Below are positions 36,890 through 45,427 of a stretch of 64,000 nt of DNA, one piece after another. The notes under the pieces are model-generated. The model was not told the origin of the DNA and ran no database searches. It saw only the letters and a program-made list of their open reading frames with translations. How positions within the stretch are numbered: the stretch's first letter is position 1; each line of letters begins with the position of its first letter. Source of the stretch: Arcticibacterium sp964021845 (GTDB lineage Bacteria > Bacteroidota > Bacteroidia > Cytophagales > Spirosomataceae); contig NZ_CAXHZC010000003.1 in NCBI RefSeq assembly GCF_964021845.1, positions 248,001 through 312,000 of the forward strand. Direction: 5' to 3'. Made by a program: the position numbers and the translations under genes.

Positions 36890-37642
36890 TTAGCCAATAT
36901 ATTCCGTTTTTCCCAGCTTATAATACCTATCCAAATCACCTTGGATAACATCATAGACTTCCTTCTTCAAGTCTTCAATATCGCTCTTTGTTTTTCCTAT
37001 CGTGCTAACCTCCATGTTGATAATTACTCTTGGAAGAGCCCATGAAAACAAATTAGCAGGGTTTATCTCGTAGTTGTTCAAATAACTAATTGGTACAATA
37101 GGGACCTGATTTTCCACGGCCATTATAAACGGGCCGTCTTTAAAAGGTTGAGCCATTTTTGGTATTTCCTTTGAAACTATTCCTCCTTCGGGCATTATAA
37201 AAACACTCCTCCCGTTTTTCAGGGCTCTTATTCCACGAAGCATCGTTTTAGTTCGGCTGTCTTTATCAGCTCTGTTAACTGCTATATGAAGCTGGTCAAA
37301 CATATATCCAAAAAGCGGGACTTTAGAAACCGAGCTCTTGCCTACATAGGCAAAATAGTTTTCTACTAAGTTCATCCCTAAAGCCACATCTAAGTAAGAG
37401 AAGTGATTAGCTACATAAACATAGGTTTTAGACCTATCCGGTCTAAATTTCCAGTCTTTTTGGATTATCATTCCTGTTAGCAGGAAGAATATTTGAGACC
37501 AAAACCGTATAATTTTATGTCCGAACGGATGCCAGTGTTTATTTTGAATACAGATATAAATAAACGGGTAAAGTAATAGAAAGGGTATTACAAATACCAA
37601 TAGGCACCAAAAAGTGTATACAATGCTAAAAAGCTTTTTCAT
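36890..37642 (-). CDS. 1-acyl-sn-glycerol-3-phosphate acyltransferase (PlsC family)
   Basis: This 250-residue membrane-bound acyltransferase is predicted to add the second acyl chain in phospholipid synthesis. It has an N-terminal hydrophobic region (residues 8-32), the catalytic NHFSYLD (an HxxxxD box) near residue 79, and the FIMPEGGIV motif near 151, with a third PlsC motif VPIVPISYLN. The length and layout are normal for LPA acyltransferases. It is 9 bp downstream of the TerC-family gene on the same strand, so the two may be co-transcribed. Other acyltransferase substrates cannot be excluded. Confidence 0.9.
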   Translation of the reverse strand: MKKLFSIVYTFWCLLVFVIPFLLLYPFIYICIQNKHWHPFGHKIIRFWSQIFFLLTGMIIQKDWKFRPDRSKTYVYVANHFSYLDVALGMNLVENYFAYVGKSSVSKVPLFGYMFDQLHIAVNRADKDSRTKTMLRGIRALKNGRSVFIMPEGGIVSKEIPKMAQPFKDGPFIMAVENQVPIVPISYLNNYEINPANLFSWALPRVIINMEVSTIGKTKSDIEDLKKEVYDVIQGDLDRYYKLGKTEYIG

Positions 37643-37651
37643 TCACATGAA

Positions 37652-38422
37652 TTAAGCTTTATCTTCCGTAACATGCTTAATAAGTTCCACTGGTTTCGCT
37701 GCGGCTTTTCTCATTCTGATATTTAGCATTTCTACCAAGAAAGAAAATGCCATAGCAAAATAAATATATCCTTTTGGCACTGTAACATGGAAAGCCTCCG
37801 CCACTAATAAAGTACCTATCATCACTAAGAAAGACAAAGCCAACATTTTAATACTTGGGTGCGTTTCTACAAAATCACCAACCGGTTTTGCAAAAAGTAG
37901 CATTCCTATTGTAGAGAGAATGATAGCTGCGGCCATTACTGGAATAACATCCGTCATTCCAACTGCCGTAATAATAGAATCCACAGAGAATATTATGTTG
38001 ATAACAGTGATATCCAAAATAGCTCTAGAAAGGGAGGATGCAATGGCCTTTTTCCCCATATCATCTTCTTCACCTTCCAACTTATGATGAATTTCTGAAG
38101 TTGCTTTATAAAGCAGGAATAAACCTCCACCTAGTAAGATTAAACCTTTACCACTCATTCCAATGTCAAAAGGTAAACCAAGGTCTTGAAGATTGAAAAG
38201 GTCTTTTTCAAGGCCCAAAATCCAACCAAGAACAAATAACAAGCCTACTCTTATTACCATTGCCGATACTAAACCAATATTTCTTGCCTTCTTTTGGTCT
38301 TTAGCTGGAAGCTTTCCAGAAATTATGGAAATAAAGATGATGTTATCCACCCCTAAAACCATTTCAAGAAGGGTTAAAGTGAAAACACTAGTAAGAGCTG
38401 CTGTTGTAAGAAGTTGTTCCAT
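37652..38422 (-). CDS. TerC-family integral membrane protein
   Basis: This 256-residue inner-membrane protein of the TerC/Alx family has been tied to tellurite resistance and, more recently, to Mn(II) export in other bacteria. The seven or so hydrophobic helices and the paired acidic motifs MVLGVDNIIFISIISGKLP (near the N-terminus) and VINIIFSVDSIITAVGM (middle) mark the family, and the Asp residues are the likely metal ligands. It precedes the PlsC gene by 9 bp. A 162-bp gap with the thioredoxin terminator lies upstream. Confidence 0.93.
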   Translation of the reverse strand: MEQLLTTAALTSVFTLTLLEMVLGVDNIIFISIISGKLPAKDQKKARNIGLVSAMVIRVGLLFVLGWILGLEKDLFNLQDLGLPFDIGMSGKGLILLGGGLFLLYKATSEIHHKLEGEEDDMGKKAIASSLSRAILDITVINIIFSVDSIITAVGMTDVIPVMAAAIILSTIGMLLFAKPVGDFVETHPSIKMLALSFLVMIGTLLVAEAFHVTVPKGYIYFAMAFSFLVEMLNIRMRKAAAKPVELIKHVTEDKA

Positions 38423-38557
38423 TTGATACTATTTTGACGCTAAAATATTTGAAATAATACGTATCACAAAATTGCCGATTTCAAAGTTAGAAAACCACTT
38501 ATTTAAAAAGTCTTGATTTTAACTTTAATTCACCAACCCGATGTTTTAGTTTAAAGC

Positions 38558-38586
38558 AAAAAAAAGTCCCTTTTCGGGACTTTTTT
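38558..38586 (-). terminator. Hairpin terminator after the thioredoxin gene
   Basis: The stem AAAAAGTCCC with GGGACTTTTT (38561-38570 and 38576-38585) has a 5-nt loop and A/T runs on both sides. On the minus strand it follows immediately after the thioredoxin stop codon, whose last bases overlap it. Confidence 0.8.
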
Positions 38587-38884
38587 ATAAGTGACGCTGA
38601 ACTGCCTTTTTTAACTGAGGTAACATCATTACCCCTGTTTGCCTAAAAAGCTGCCTTTTATTTTTAAAAATCATTACGGTAGGCACTCCAGTAACTTTAT
38701 ACTTTCGCTGTAATGCCGGATTTTTATCAATATCAATCTTCACAATCTTAACCTTTTCTCCCATTTCATTGGCTAATTCCTGTAAAGCCGGAGACATGGC
38801 CTTACACGGGGCACACCAAGTAGCAAAAAAATCTATTAATACTGGTGTTTCGCTATTTATTAGCTCTTCAAAAGCTCCTGTCAT
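38585..38884 (-). CDS. Thioredoxin-family protein
   Basis: This disulfide reductase of about 99 residues has the active site FFATWCAPCKAMSP and the cis-proline segment VTGVPTVMIFKNK. I use the ATG at 38882-38884 (MTGAFEELINS): the longer reading would need a TTG start at 38936-38938 and would overlap the upstream DUF983 gene. The chosen start gives a normal thioredoxin length and an upstream gap of 25 bp. There is no signal peptide, so it is cytoplasmic. The CAPC motif differs from the classical CGPC but is common in thioredoxin-like proteins. Confidence 0.92.
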   Translation of the reverse strand: MTGAFEELINSETPVLIDFFATWCAPCKAMSPALQELANEMGEKVKIVKIDIDKNPALQRKYKVTGVPTVMIFKNKRQLFRQTGVMMLPQLKKAVQRHL

Positions 38885-38909
38885 AATTTCAATTCGTTTA
38901 TCTTCAGTA

Positions 38910-39290
38910 TTAACGTTCTCCCCTTTTCTCAGGTTCAAATTTTATCATCATTATTAGCCATATAGACCTAGAATACCTAAAAATAATAGGAACCAAAAGA
39001 ACGGTCAATAACACGTAAGTACCAATGTATATTCTCCAGTCTATGATATCTTCAATAAAGGCATACCAAAAAACCGTTGCGGTAACAAAAAATGCAATGT
39101 TTAACATATAGCTTACGTACATGGCACCATAGAAAAAACCGGACTCCTTCTCATACCTTAAACCACAGTTTGAGCAGTTTTTATGCATCTCCATCATTTT
39201 ACCCACTTTATAAGGGTTTTGAGATTCATATAGGTTTCCCTCCTCACATCTTGGGCATTTAAGTAATAATGCCGCTTTTATATTTCCCAT
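38910..39290 (-). CDS. DUF983 family membrane protein
   Basis: This 126-residue protein has an N-terminal zinc-ribbon-like part with two CxxC pairs (CPRCEEGNLY near residue 12 and CSNCGLRYEKESGFFYGAMY near 39) followed by two transmembrane helices and a basic C-terminus. This is the typical DUF983 layout, with the conserved GFFYGAMYVSY. Function unknown, though the family often lies beside respiratory genes. Here it precedes the thioredoxin gene and is probably co-transcribed with it. Confidence 0.88.
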   Translation of the reverse strand: MGNIKAALLLKCPRCEEGNLYESQNPYKVGKMMEMHKNCSNCGLRYEKESGFFYGAMYVSYMLNIAFFVTATVFWYAFIEDIIDWRIYIGTYVLLTVLLVPIIFRYSRSIWLIMMIKFEPEKRGER

Positions 39291-39564
39291 TAAGTCTTTC
39301 TATTCATTTTCTGGGGCAAAAATACCAAATAATCTTCTGTAAAAGCGTAACAGATGTCACTGAGCAGCTGTAAATATGTACAAATGAATTATAAAAGTTC
39401 TAAACAGCCCAAAAATACTCTTTGAACCAAAAACGACATTGTTTGAACGGCTTACATTAGTACCGAGCACATAAATAGTATCACTTTTGTATCGTTGTTA
39501 AACATCACTTAGGTGTTTTTATCAATATTCATATCGGAATTGACAACAAAACCATAATAATAAA

Positions 39565-40962
39565 ATGTCTAAAACATTATTTGACAAAGTATGGGACGCT
39601 CATGTGGTAAGAAGCATTGAGGATGGTCCAGACGTATTCTTCATTGACCGTCACTTTATTCACGAAGTAACCAGCCCTGTTGCTTTTTTAGGTCTTGAAA
39701 ACAGAGGCGTTGGCGTAATTTTTCCAGAAAGAACTTTTGCAACAGCTGACCACAATACACCAACAATCAATCAGCACCTTCCTGTAGAAGACCCACTTTC
39801 AGCTAATCAGCTTAAAGCTTTGGAGGGGAACTCTGCCAAATATGGTATTTCTCATTGGGGTCTTGGGCATCAAAAAAATGGTATTGTTCACGTAGTAGGT
39901 CCAGAGAATGGTATCACACTTCCGGGTATGACCATTGTTTGTGGCGACTCTCATACTTCTACTCACGGAGCTTTCGGAGCTATTGCATTTGGAATTGGTA
40001 CCTCTGAGGTTGAAATGGTACTTTCTTCACAGTGTATCATGCAGCCTAAGCCAAAGAAAATGAGAATTACCGTGAATGGTAACTTAGGTAAAGCGGTCAC
40101 TCCTAAAGATGTTGTCCTTTACATTATTGCTCAAATTTCTGCAGCGGGTGCCACTGGGTACTTTGTAGAATACGCAGGTGATGTTTTTGAAAATATGAGC
40201 ATGGAAGGTCGTATGACGGTTTGTAATATGACAATTGAAATGGGTGCTCGTGGTGGAATGATAGCTCCTGACGAAACTACTTTTGCTTATTTGAAAGGAA
40301 GAGAAATGTCGCCAAAGGGTGAAGACTGGGAGAAACTTCTTAAATATTGGGCTACGCTAAAAACAGAAGAAGACGCTGTTTTTGACAAAGAATTAACTTA
40401 TTCGGCTGAAGATATTGAGCCACAAATCACTTACGGTACCAACCCTGGTCTTGGAACTGGTATTTCAAATACTATTCCTAAAGCGGGTGAAGTAATTGAC
40501 GGTGAAGCCAGTTATAAAAAATCACTTAACTATATGGGTTTTGCTGAAGGCGAAAGCATGATAGGAAAAGAAGTTGATTATGTATTTATTGGTAGTTGTA
40601 CTAATGGTCGTATTGAAGATTTTAGAGCTTTTGCTTCTATAGTAAAAGGAAGAAAGAAAGCGGATAATGTTACCGCGTGGTTGGTTCCCGGCTCACACAT
40701 TGTAGAAGCTCAGATTAAAGAAGAAGGTCTTTTAGACATCTTTACTGATGCAGGTTTTGTACTTCGTCAGCCTGGTTGTTCTGCTTGTTTGGCTATGAAC
40801 GACGATAAGATTCCTGCTGGTAAGCTTGCGGTTTCTACCTCAAACAGAAACTTTGAAGGTCGACAAGGACCAAATTCTAGAACACTTTTAGCTTCTCCAT
40901 TAGTGGCAGCAGCAGCAGCGGTTTCTGGTAAGGTTAGTGACCCGCGTGGGTTTATGGATTAA
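39565..40962 (+). CDS. leuC: 3-isopropylmalate dehydratase large subunit
   Basis: LeuC, with LeuD, isomerises 2-isopropylmalate to 3-isopropylmalate in leucine synthesis. The 465-residue protein is an aconitase-family enzyme whose [4Fe-4S] cluster ligands are Cys345 (in GSCTNGR), Cys405 and Cys408 (in GCSACLAM). Other family blocks are IDRHFIHEVTSPVAF, CGDSHTSTHGAFGAIAFGIG and TSNRNFEGRQG. It is the first gene of the leucine operon and is preceded by a 274-bp gap without a recognisable leader peptide rich in Leu codons. The order leuC-leuD-leuA-leuB follows on the same strand with gaps of about 110-130 bp. Confidence 0.98.
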   Translation: MSKTLFDKVWDAHVVRSIEDGPDVFFIDRHFIHEVTSPVAFLGLENRGVGVIFPERTFATADHNTPTINQHLPVEDPLSANQLKALEGNSAKYGISHWGLGHQKNGIVHVVGPENGITLPGMTIVCGDSHTSTHGAFGAIAFGIGTSEVEMVLSSQCIMQPKPKKMRITVNGNLGKAVTPKDVVLYIIAQISAAGATGYFVEYAGDVFENMSMEGRMTVCNMTIEMGARGGMIAPDETTFAYLKGREMSPKGEDWEKLLKYWATLKTEEDAVFDKELTYSAEDIEPQITYGTNPGLGTGISNTIPKAGEVIDGEASYKKSLNYMGFAEGESMIGKEVDYVFIGSCTNGRIEDFRAFASIVKGRKKADNVTAWLVPGSHIVEAQIKEEGLLDIFTDAGFVLRQPGCSACLAMNDDKIPAGKLAVSTSNRNFEGRQGPNSRTLLASPLVAAAAAVSGKVSDPRGFMD

Positions 40963-40969
40963 GGTTTTC

Positions 40970-41061
40970 AATACTTAACTACATTGAGCATTAAGTATTT
41001 CACAAAGATGGAATTACGAGAGTCATAGATACTTCCGTGAGTACGCTTTGAGCACTTTGTG
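40970..41061. repeat. Nested inverted repeats in the leuC-leuD gap
   Basis: A perfect 9-bp inverted repeat AATACTTAA (40970-40978) / TTAAGTATT (40991-40999) is followed by a second pair CACAAAG (41001-41007) / CTTTGTG (41055-41061). The text CTTTGAGCACTTTGTGGTTAA resembles short interspersed intergenic repeats that I recall from other Bacteroidota genomes. Whether it is dispersed here cannot be tested from one window. Confidence 0.5.
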
Positions 41062-41094
41062 GTTAAACTCCAAAAATTAAGAAATAACAAAATT

Positions 41095-41691
41095 ATGGCA
41101 TACGATAAATTTACAGTTTTAAACAGCACTTGTGTACCGCTTCCTTTAGAGAATGTGGATACCGACCAAATTATTCCAGCTCGTTTCTTAAAGGCAACTA
41201 AGAGAGAAGGTTTTGGAGACAATCTTTTTAGAGATTGGAGATACAATAACGACGACTCTCCAAAAGAAGATTTCGTTCTAAACAATGACACATACTCTGG
41301 TAAAGTATTAGTAGCCGGAAGAAATTTCGGTTCGGGTTCTAGCCGTGAGCACGCTGCTTGGGCCATCTATGATTATGGTTTCAGATGTGTTATCTCTAGT
41401 TTCTTCGCAGATATTTTCAAAGGAAACTCGTTGAACATTGGAATATTACCTGTGACAGTTAGTCCTGAATTTTTGGATAAAATTTTCAAAGACATTGAAA
41501 AAGACCCTAACGCTAAAGTTGAAGTAAATCTTCCTGAGCAAACGGTAACCCTAGTTTCTACGGGTGAAAGTGAGAGCTTTGATATCAATGGCTATAAGAA
41601 AAACAATATGGTCAACGGCTTTGACGATATTGACTACCTACAAGCAATGAAAGAGGAAATTGGTAGTTTTGAAGCTGCTCGTCCCTTTTAG
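41095..41691 (+). CDS. leuD: 3-isopropylmalate dehydratase small subunit
   Basis: LeuD is the swivel-domain partner of LeuC. I use the ATG at 41095 (MAYDKFTVLNSTCVPLP). The reading frame extends 36 bp further upstream to a GTG, but those residues lie inside the repeat-like spacer and are not family-like. The 198-residue protein has the signature NVDTDQIIPARFLK near residue 21, the FGSGSSREHAAWAI motif near 84-97 and a C-terminal extension normal for bacterial LeuD. It is 132 bp downstream of leuC and 126 bp upstream of leuA. Confidence 0.97.
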   Translation: MAYDKFTVLNSTCVPLPLENVDTDQIIPARFLKATKREGFGDNLFRDWRYNNDDSPKEDFVLNNDTYSGKVLVAGRNFGSGSSREHAAWAIYDYGFRCVISSFFADIFKGNSLNIGILPVTVSPEFLDKIFKDIEKDPNAKVEVNLPEQTVTLVSTGESESFDINGYKKNNMVNGFDDIDYLQAMKEEIGSFEAARPF

Positions 41692-41692
41692 A

Positions 41693-41724
41693 GAGCATTG
41701 AGCTATTTGCTTTGGCAATTGGCT
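41693..41724. repeat. GAGCATTGAGC-type degenerate repeat in the leuD-leuA gap
   Basis: The bases right after the leuD stop read GAGCATTGAGCTATTTGC followed by TTTGGCAATTGGC. Read in reverse complement, the spacer between leuA and leuB holds a very similar string (GAGCTTTGAGCTATTGGC and CATTGAGC). GAGCATT occurs again at 40986-40992 and 41809-41815. This suggests one short repeat family within the leu operon. Confidence 0.45.
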
Positions 41725-41817
41725 TTTCGAATTGTGAAATACGGAGAATAAATGTCGACTTCTCAATTCTTTTCAAAACAGCAATCTATTCATTGAATAC
41801 AAACTAACGAGCATTAA

Positions 41818-43350
41818 ATGGTAAAAGCTCAGGGCGGTAGACGCCATATTGAAATAATGGACACCACCCTCCGGGATGGTGAACAAACCAGTGGAGTGTC
41901 TTTTTCGGCCTCTGAAAAACTTACAATGGCTCAACTTTTACTTGAAGAAGTAAAGGTTGATAGAATTGAAGTGGCTTCTGCCCGAGTCTCAGAAGGCGAG
42001 CTAAACGCCGTCAAGAAAATAACTAGCTGGGCAAGCCAAAAAGGTTATTTGGATAAAATAGAGGTCTTGACCTTCGTAGATGGCGACGCTTCCATTGATT
42101 GGATGGAACAAGCTGGAGCAAAAGTGATGAACCTTTTAACTAAAGGCTCTTTAAATCACTTAACTCATCAGCTTAAAAAAACTCCTGAACAGCATTTTTC
42201 TGAAATTGAAATTCTAGTAAACAAAGCTGTCGCTAAAGGTTTCAGTGTCAATGTTTATTTGGAAGATTGGAGCAATGGAATGCGTCATTCTAAGGAGTAT
42301 GTTTATCAACACTTAGACAATCTCATTAAGCTTCCAATTAAACGGATTTTACTGCCCGACACTTTGGGTATTTTAACCCCCATGGAGTCTTATTCTTTTG
42401 TGAAAGATATCGTGGATAGATATCCTGATAAACACATAGATTTTCATGCCCATAATGATTACGACTTAAGCGTTGCAAACGTAATGGGTAGCCTTAGGGC
42501 GGGCACTCATGGATTACACGTAACCGTAAACGGTCTTGGTGAACGTGCTGGAAATGCACCACTGGCTAGTACCGTAGCTGTAATAAGGGACTTTTTTCCA
42601 GATATTCAAATTAAGGTAGATGACAAGTCGCTTTACAAAATAAGTGGTTTGGTAGAAGGTTTTTCAGGAATGAGAATTCCGGCGAATCAGCCCATAGTTG
42701 GTGATAGTGTTTTTACACAAACCGCTGGTATTCATGCCGATGGTGACAAGAAAAACAACCTTTATGTATCTGATTTAGAACCTGCAAGGTTTGGAAGAAA
42801 AACACTTTACGCTTTAGGAAAGTCTTCTGGTAAGGCGAACATTGAGAAAAACCTTCAAATGTTGGGTATTTCATTGCCTGATGAAGATTTAAAGAAAGTC
42901 ACGAAGAGGATTATAGAGCTTGGCGACAAAAAAGAGGCTGTAACTCGTGAGGATCTTCCTTTTATCATTGCAGATGTTTTAGACCGTGACCCTGAGGAGA
43001 AAAAGGTAGAATTAATCAATTATGTGCTGACACATTCTAGAAACTTAAGGCCTTCTGCTACGCTTCAAATTAAGATTGACTGTGAGGTTTATGAAGAAAA
43101 TGCTCAAGGTGATGGTCAATATGATGCCTTTATGAATGCCTTGAAAAAGATATTCAAACAAAAGAAAATGGACTTCCCTGTTCTAGCAGATTATGCCGTA
43201 AGAATTCCTCCAGGTGGAAATACAAATGCTCTTTGTGAAACTATTATCACTTGGAAAGTGGGTAAAAAAGAAATGAAAACCCGCGGTCTAGATTCTGACC
43301 AAACGGTGTCAGCGATAGAGGCTACGGTGAAGATGATGAATTTGATATAA
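41818..43350 (+). CDS. leuA: 2-isopropylmalate synthase (LeuA-like)
   Basis: LeuA condenses acetyl-CoA with 2-ketoisovalerate, the committed step of leucine synthesis. The 510-residue protein has the HMGL-like TIM barrel with IEIMDTTLRDGEQTSGVSF at residues 12-30, the metal-binding HAHNDYDLSVANV (about residues 214-226) and GLGERAGNAPLAS, then a C-terminal LeuA regulatory dimerisation domain (SATLQIKIDCEVY and later the NTNALCETIITW region). The DTTLRDGEQTSG form also occurs in citramalate-synthase-like relatives, so an alternative or additional citramalate activity for isoleucine synthesis cannot be excluded. The operon position favours LeuA. Confidence 0.88.
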   Translation: MVKAQGGRRHIEIMDTTLRDGEQTSGVSFSASEKLTMAQLLLEEVKVDRIEVASARVSEGELNAVKKITSWASQKGYLDKIEVLTFVDGDASIDWMEQAGAKVMNLLTKGSLNHLTHQLKKTPEQHFSEIEILVNKAVAKGFSVNVYLEDWSNGMRHSKEYVYQHLDNLIKLPIKRILLPDTLGILTPMESYSFVKDIVDRYPDKHIDFHAHNDYDLSVANVMGSLRAGTHGLHVTVNGLGERAGNAPLASTVAVIRDFFPDIQIKVDDKSLYKISGLVEGFSGMRIPANQPIVGDSVFTQTAGIHADGDKKNNLYVSDLEPARFGRKTLYALGKSSGKANIEKNLQMLGISLPDEDLKKVTKRIIELGDKKEAVTREDLPFIIADVLDRDPEEKKVELINYVLTHSRNLRPSATLQIKIDCEVYEENAQGDGQYDAFMNALKKIFKQKKMDFPVLADYAVRIPPGGNTNALCETIITWKVGKKEMKTRGLDSDQTVSAIEATVKMMNLI

Positions 43351-43351
43351 A

Positions 43352-43455
43352 TTAGCTTTTAGCCATTTGCGGTTAGCTATTAGCTCCAAATATTCCGCAG
43401 CAAAACGTACAATTAAAAAGTGCTAAAGGCTCAATGCCAATAGCTCAAAGCTCAA
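43352..43455. repeat. TTAGC/GCTAA degenerate repeat in the leuA-leuB gap
   Basis: The left arm (43352-43385) repeats TTAGC-like units (TTAGCTTTTAGCC, GGTTAGCTATTAGC). The right arm (43421-43455) holds GCTAAAGGCTC, AATAGCTC and AAAGCTC, roughly the reverse complement. Together they form a long imperfect inverted repeat around the spacer centre. The type recalls intergenic TTAGC-rich repeats of other Bacteroidota. Confidence 0.45.
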
Positions 43456-43459
43456 AACA

Positions 43460-44524
43460 ATGAACTTAAACATAGCAGTATTAGCCGGTGACGGCATCGG
43501 GCCAGAAGTAGTAGAACAAGCACAGAAAGTATCTGATGCGATAGCAAAGAAATATGGTCATACCATCAAGTGGACACCAGCCATTACGGGTGCAGCAGCC
43601 ATTGACGCCGTAGGCGAACCATATCCAGATTCCACACATGAAATTTGCATGAATTCTGATGCGGTTTTATTTGGAGCCATTGGTCTTCCAAGGTTTGATA
43701 ATGACCCATCTAACCCAGTAAGACCTGAGCAAGGTTTATTGGCAATGCGTAAGAAACTAGGACTTTACGCTAATATCCGTCCTACATTGGTGTTTCCATC
43801 GCTTCTTCATAAGTCTCCATTGAGACCAGAATTGATTGAAAATGCTGATTTTGTATGTATTCGTGAACTTACTGGTGGAATATACTTTGGTGACAAAGGA
43901 AGAAACGAAGCTAGAGATAAGGCTTGGGATGTATGTGAATACACAAAACCTGAGGTAGAAAGAATTATCCGTTTGGCTTATAGCTACGCTATGCAGCGTA
44001 ACAAGAAGCTTTGTATAGTAGATAAAGCTAACGTTTTAGAAACATCAAGACTGTGGAGAGAAGTGGGTCAATCTTTAGAAAAAGAGTACCCAGAAGTAAA
44101 AACAGAATACCTTTTAGTAGATGCCGCTGCCATGCGTATTATTCAATGGCCAGAGGGTTTTGACGTAATGGTTACCGAAAACATGTTTGGTGATATCTTA
44201 ACTGACGAGGCTTCTGTAATTTCAGGTTCTATGGGCTTAATGCCGTCTGCATCTATTGGTCTTCATACATCTGTTTTTGAGCCTATACACGGCTCTTATC
44301 CTCAAGCGACAGGTCTAAACATAGCAAACCCAATTGGAACCGTTTTATCGGCTGCTATGATGTTTGAATATGCTTTCAAACTTATGGACGAAGCTCAGGA
44401 AATTAAAGATGTAGTGAATAAGTCTTTGGCAGAAGGAATTGTAACCGAAGACATCGCTGGAAAAGATAAAGCTTATGGCACCAAAGAAGTGGGTGACTGG
44501 TTGGCTGCTCAGATTGCCGGCTAA
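43460..44524 (+). CDS. leuB: 3-isopropylmalate dehydrogenase
   Basis: LeuB oxidatively decarboxylates 3-isopropylmalate with NAD+. The 354-residue protein has the N-terminal IAVLAGDGIGPEVVEQA, the substrate-binding RPEQGLLAMRKKLGLYANIRP region (listed here in part), ELTGGIYFG and the metal-site segment VTENMFGDILTDEASVISGSMGLMPSAS, of which NMFGDILTDE is the core. The C-terminal HGSYPQATGLNIANPIGTVLSAAMM part is typical of NAD-dependent members. It closes the leu operon and is followed by a terminator hairpin. Confidence 0.97.
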   Translation: MNLNIAVLAGDGIGPEVVEQAQKVSDAIAKKYGHTIKWTPAITGAAAIDAVGEPYPDSTHEICMNSDAVLFGAIGLPRFDNDPSNPVRPEQGLLAMRKKLGLYANIRPTLVFPSLLHKSPLRPELIENADFVCIRELTGGIYFGDKGRNEARDKAWDVCEYTKPEVERIIRLAYSYAMQRNKKLCIVDKANVLETSRLWREVGQSLEKEYPEVKTEYLLVDAAAMRIIQWPEGFDVMVTENMFGDILTDEASVISGSMGLMPSASIGLHTSVFEPIHGSYPQATGLNIANPIGTVLSAAMMFEYAFKLMDEAQEIKDVVNKSLAEGIVTEDIAGKDKAYGTKEVGDWLAAQIAG

Positions 44525-44607
44525 GTTAGATGTCAGATGCTCGGTGTCGGGTGTTTTTTGCCTGATGTTGATGCCGAAATAAAATATTATCCTGACCTAT
44601 AGAAAGA

Positions 44608-44640
44608 AAGCCCTAATCGAGAGATTGGGGTTTTCGTTTT
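44608..44640 (+). terminator. Terminator after the leu operon
   Basis: The stem AAGCCCTAATC with GATTGGGGTTTT (44609-44619 and 44623-44634, one G-U pair) has a short loop and is followed by TTTTCGTTTTT. It lies about 85 bp after the leuB stop and just before the convergent deacetylase gene. Confidence 0.7.
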
Positions 44641-44644
44641 TACC

Positions 44645-45427
44645 CTAAAAACCATCCCTAAGCTCCTTATCCATCGCAAATTTCCTAAAGTACAGGATGT
44701 TAGACTTATCATTTAGTTCTGTTTCTATCCACTTATCCATTTCTTCTTTTGGGAATTGGCTTTTATGGCATCTTATGGCTTCGTTTGATTTTGCTTCATC
44801 TTCATCAGAAAACGTAATAACGGTATTAAAGCTTTCTTTGGCAGAATAATTTAGGTTCCAAGCCTTATATCTCTCTGCTTGATCCTTTATCCAGCCTAGA
44901 TAATAAAGGTCAATTTTTTCGGTTAAATTCTCTCTTAGTAATAGTTCTGTCGTCACCAAACCTACCATTCGGTGGTCCGGGTGGCCAGTATCGCCATCTG
45001 GCCCAAAAGTGACAATTACATCAGGCTTTAATCTTTCAATTTCTTTTAACAAATTAACCTTAAGTCTCGCTTCTTGCTCATAGAAATTATTATGCCCGTT
45101 AAGTCCTAGTCCATCTTGTAAGTCTAGCCGAATGGGTGCATGAATGCCCATTTTTTCACAGGAACATTTAGCTTCTTCGTTTCTAATAGCTATCAACGAG
45201 TCGCCTGCTGGAATTCCTGCATGGTCTGTTACTCCGAATTGACCGTCTGTAGCAATGATTAAATAAACAGAGTCTGTTTGGGCGTATTTAGCCAATACTG
45301 GGCTTATTGTTGTTTCATCGTCTGGGTGAGCTAATACCGCTAAGATTGTTCTTGGGCTTGAGTCGTTTGTTTGACAGGCGGTTGTTAGGATTAGGAGAGT
45401 TAGAATTTGTAGTAGTTTATTGGGCAT
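44645..45427 (-). CDS. PIG-L family deacetylase, lipoprotein
   Basis: This 260-residue zinc-dependent N-deacetylase of the LmbE/PIG-L family probably acts on an N-acetylated sugar or sugar lipid. It has a lipoprotein signal ending in LTTACQ (Cys18), which places it in the envelope. The metal motif AHPDDE is near residue 33, and the second motif GHPDH (GPDGDTGHPDHRMVG) lies near 147. The catalytic Asp is in the first motif. It is a single gene with a 382-bp gap upstream that contains repeat-like DNA. The native substrate is unknown. Confidence 0.92.
   Translation of the reverse strand: MPNKLLQILTLLILTTACQTNDSSPRTILAVLAHPDDETTISPVLAKYAQTDSVYLIIATDGQFGVTDHAGIPAGDSLIAIRNEEAKCSCEKMGIHAPIRLDLQDGLGLNGHNNFYEQEARLKVNLLKEIERLKPDVIVTFGPDGDTGHPDHRMVGLVTTELLLRENLTEKIDLYYLGWIKDQAERYKAWNLNYSAKESFNTVITFSDEDEAKSNEAIRCHKSQFPKEEMDKWIETELNDKSNILYFRKFAMDKELRDGF

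Noticed and set aside
38885..38938. Longer thioredoxin reading from a TTG
   Set aside because: It requires a rare start, overlaps the DUF983 gene and adds residues not found in thioredoxins.
39291..39564. Leucine attenuator or T-box upstream of leuC
   Set aside because: There is no run of Leu codons in a short reading frame and no clear terminator/antiterminator pair. The small CACTTAGGTG hairpin near the end is too weak to call.
40968..41366. A 132-codon minus-strand frame overlapping leuD
   Set aside because: It lies antisense to a clear leuD gene and partly in the repeat-like spacer. The translated sequence is low in family-like character.
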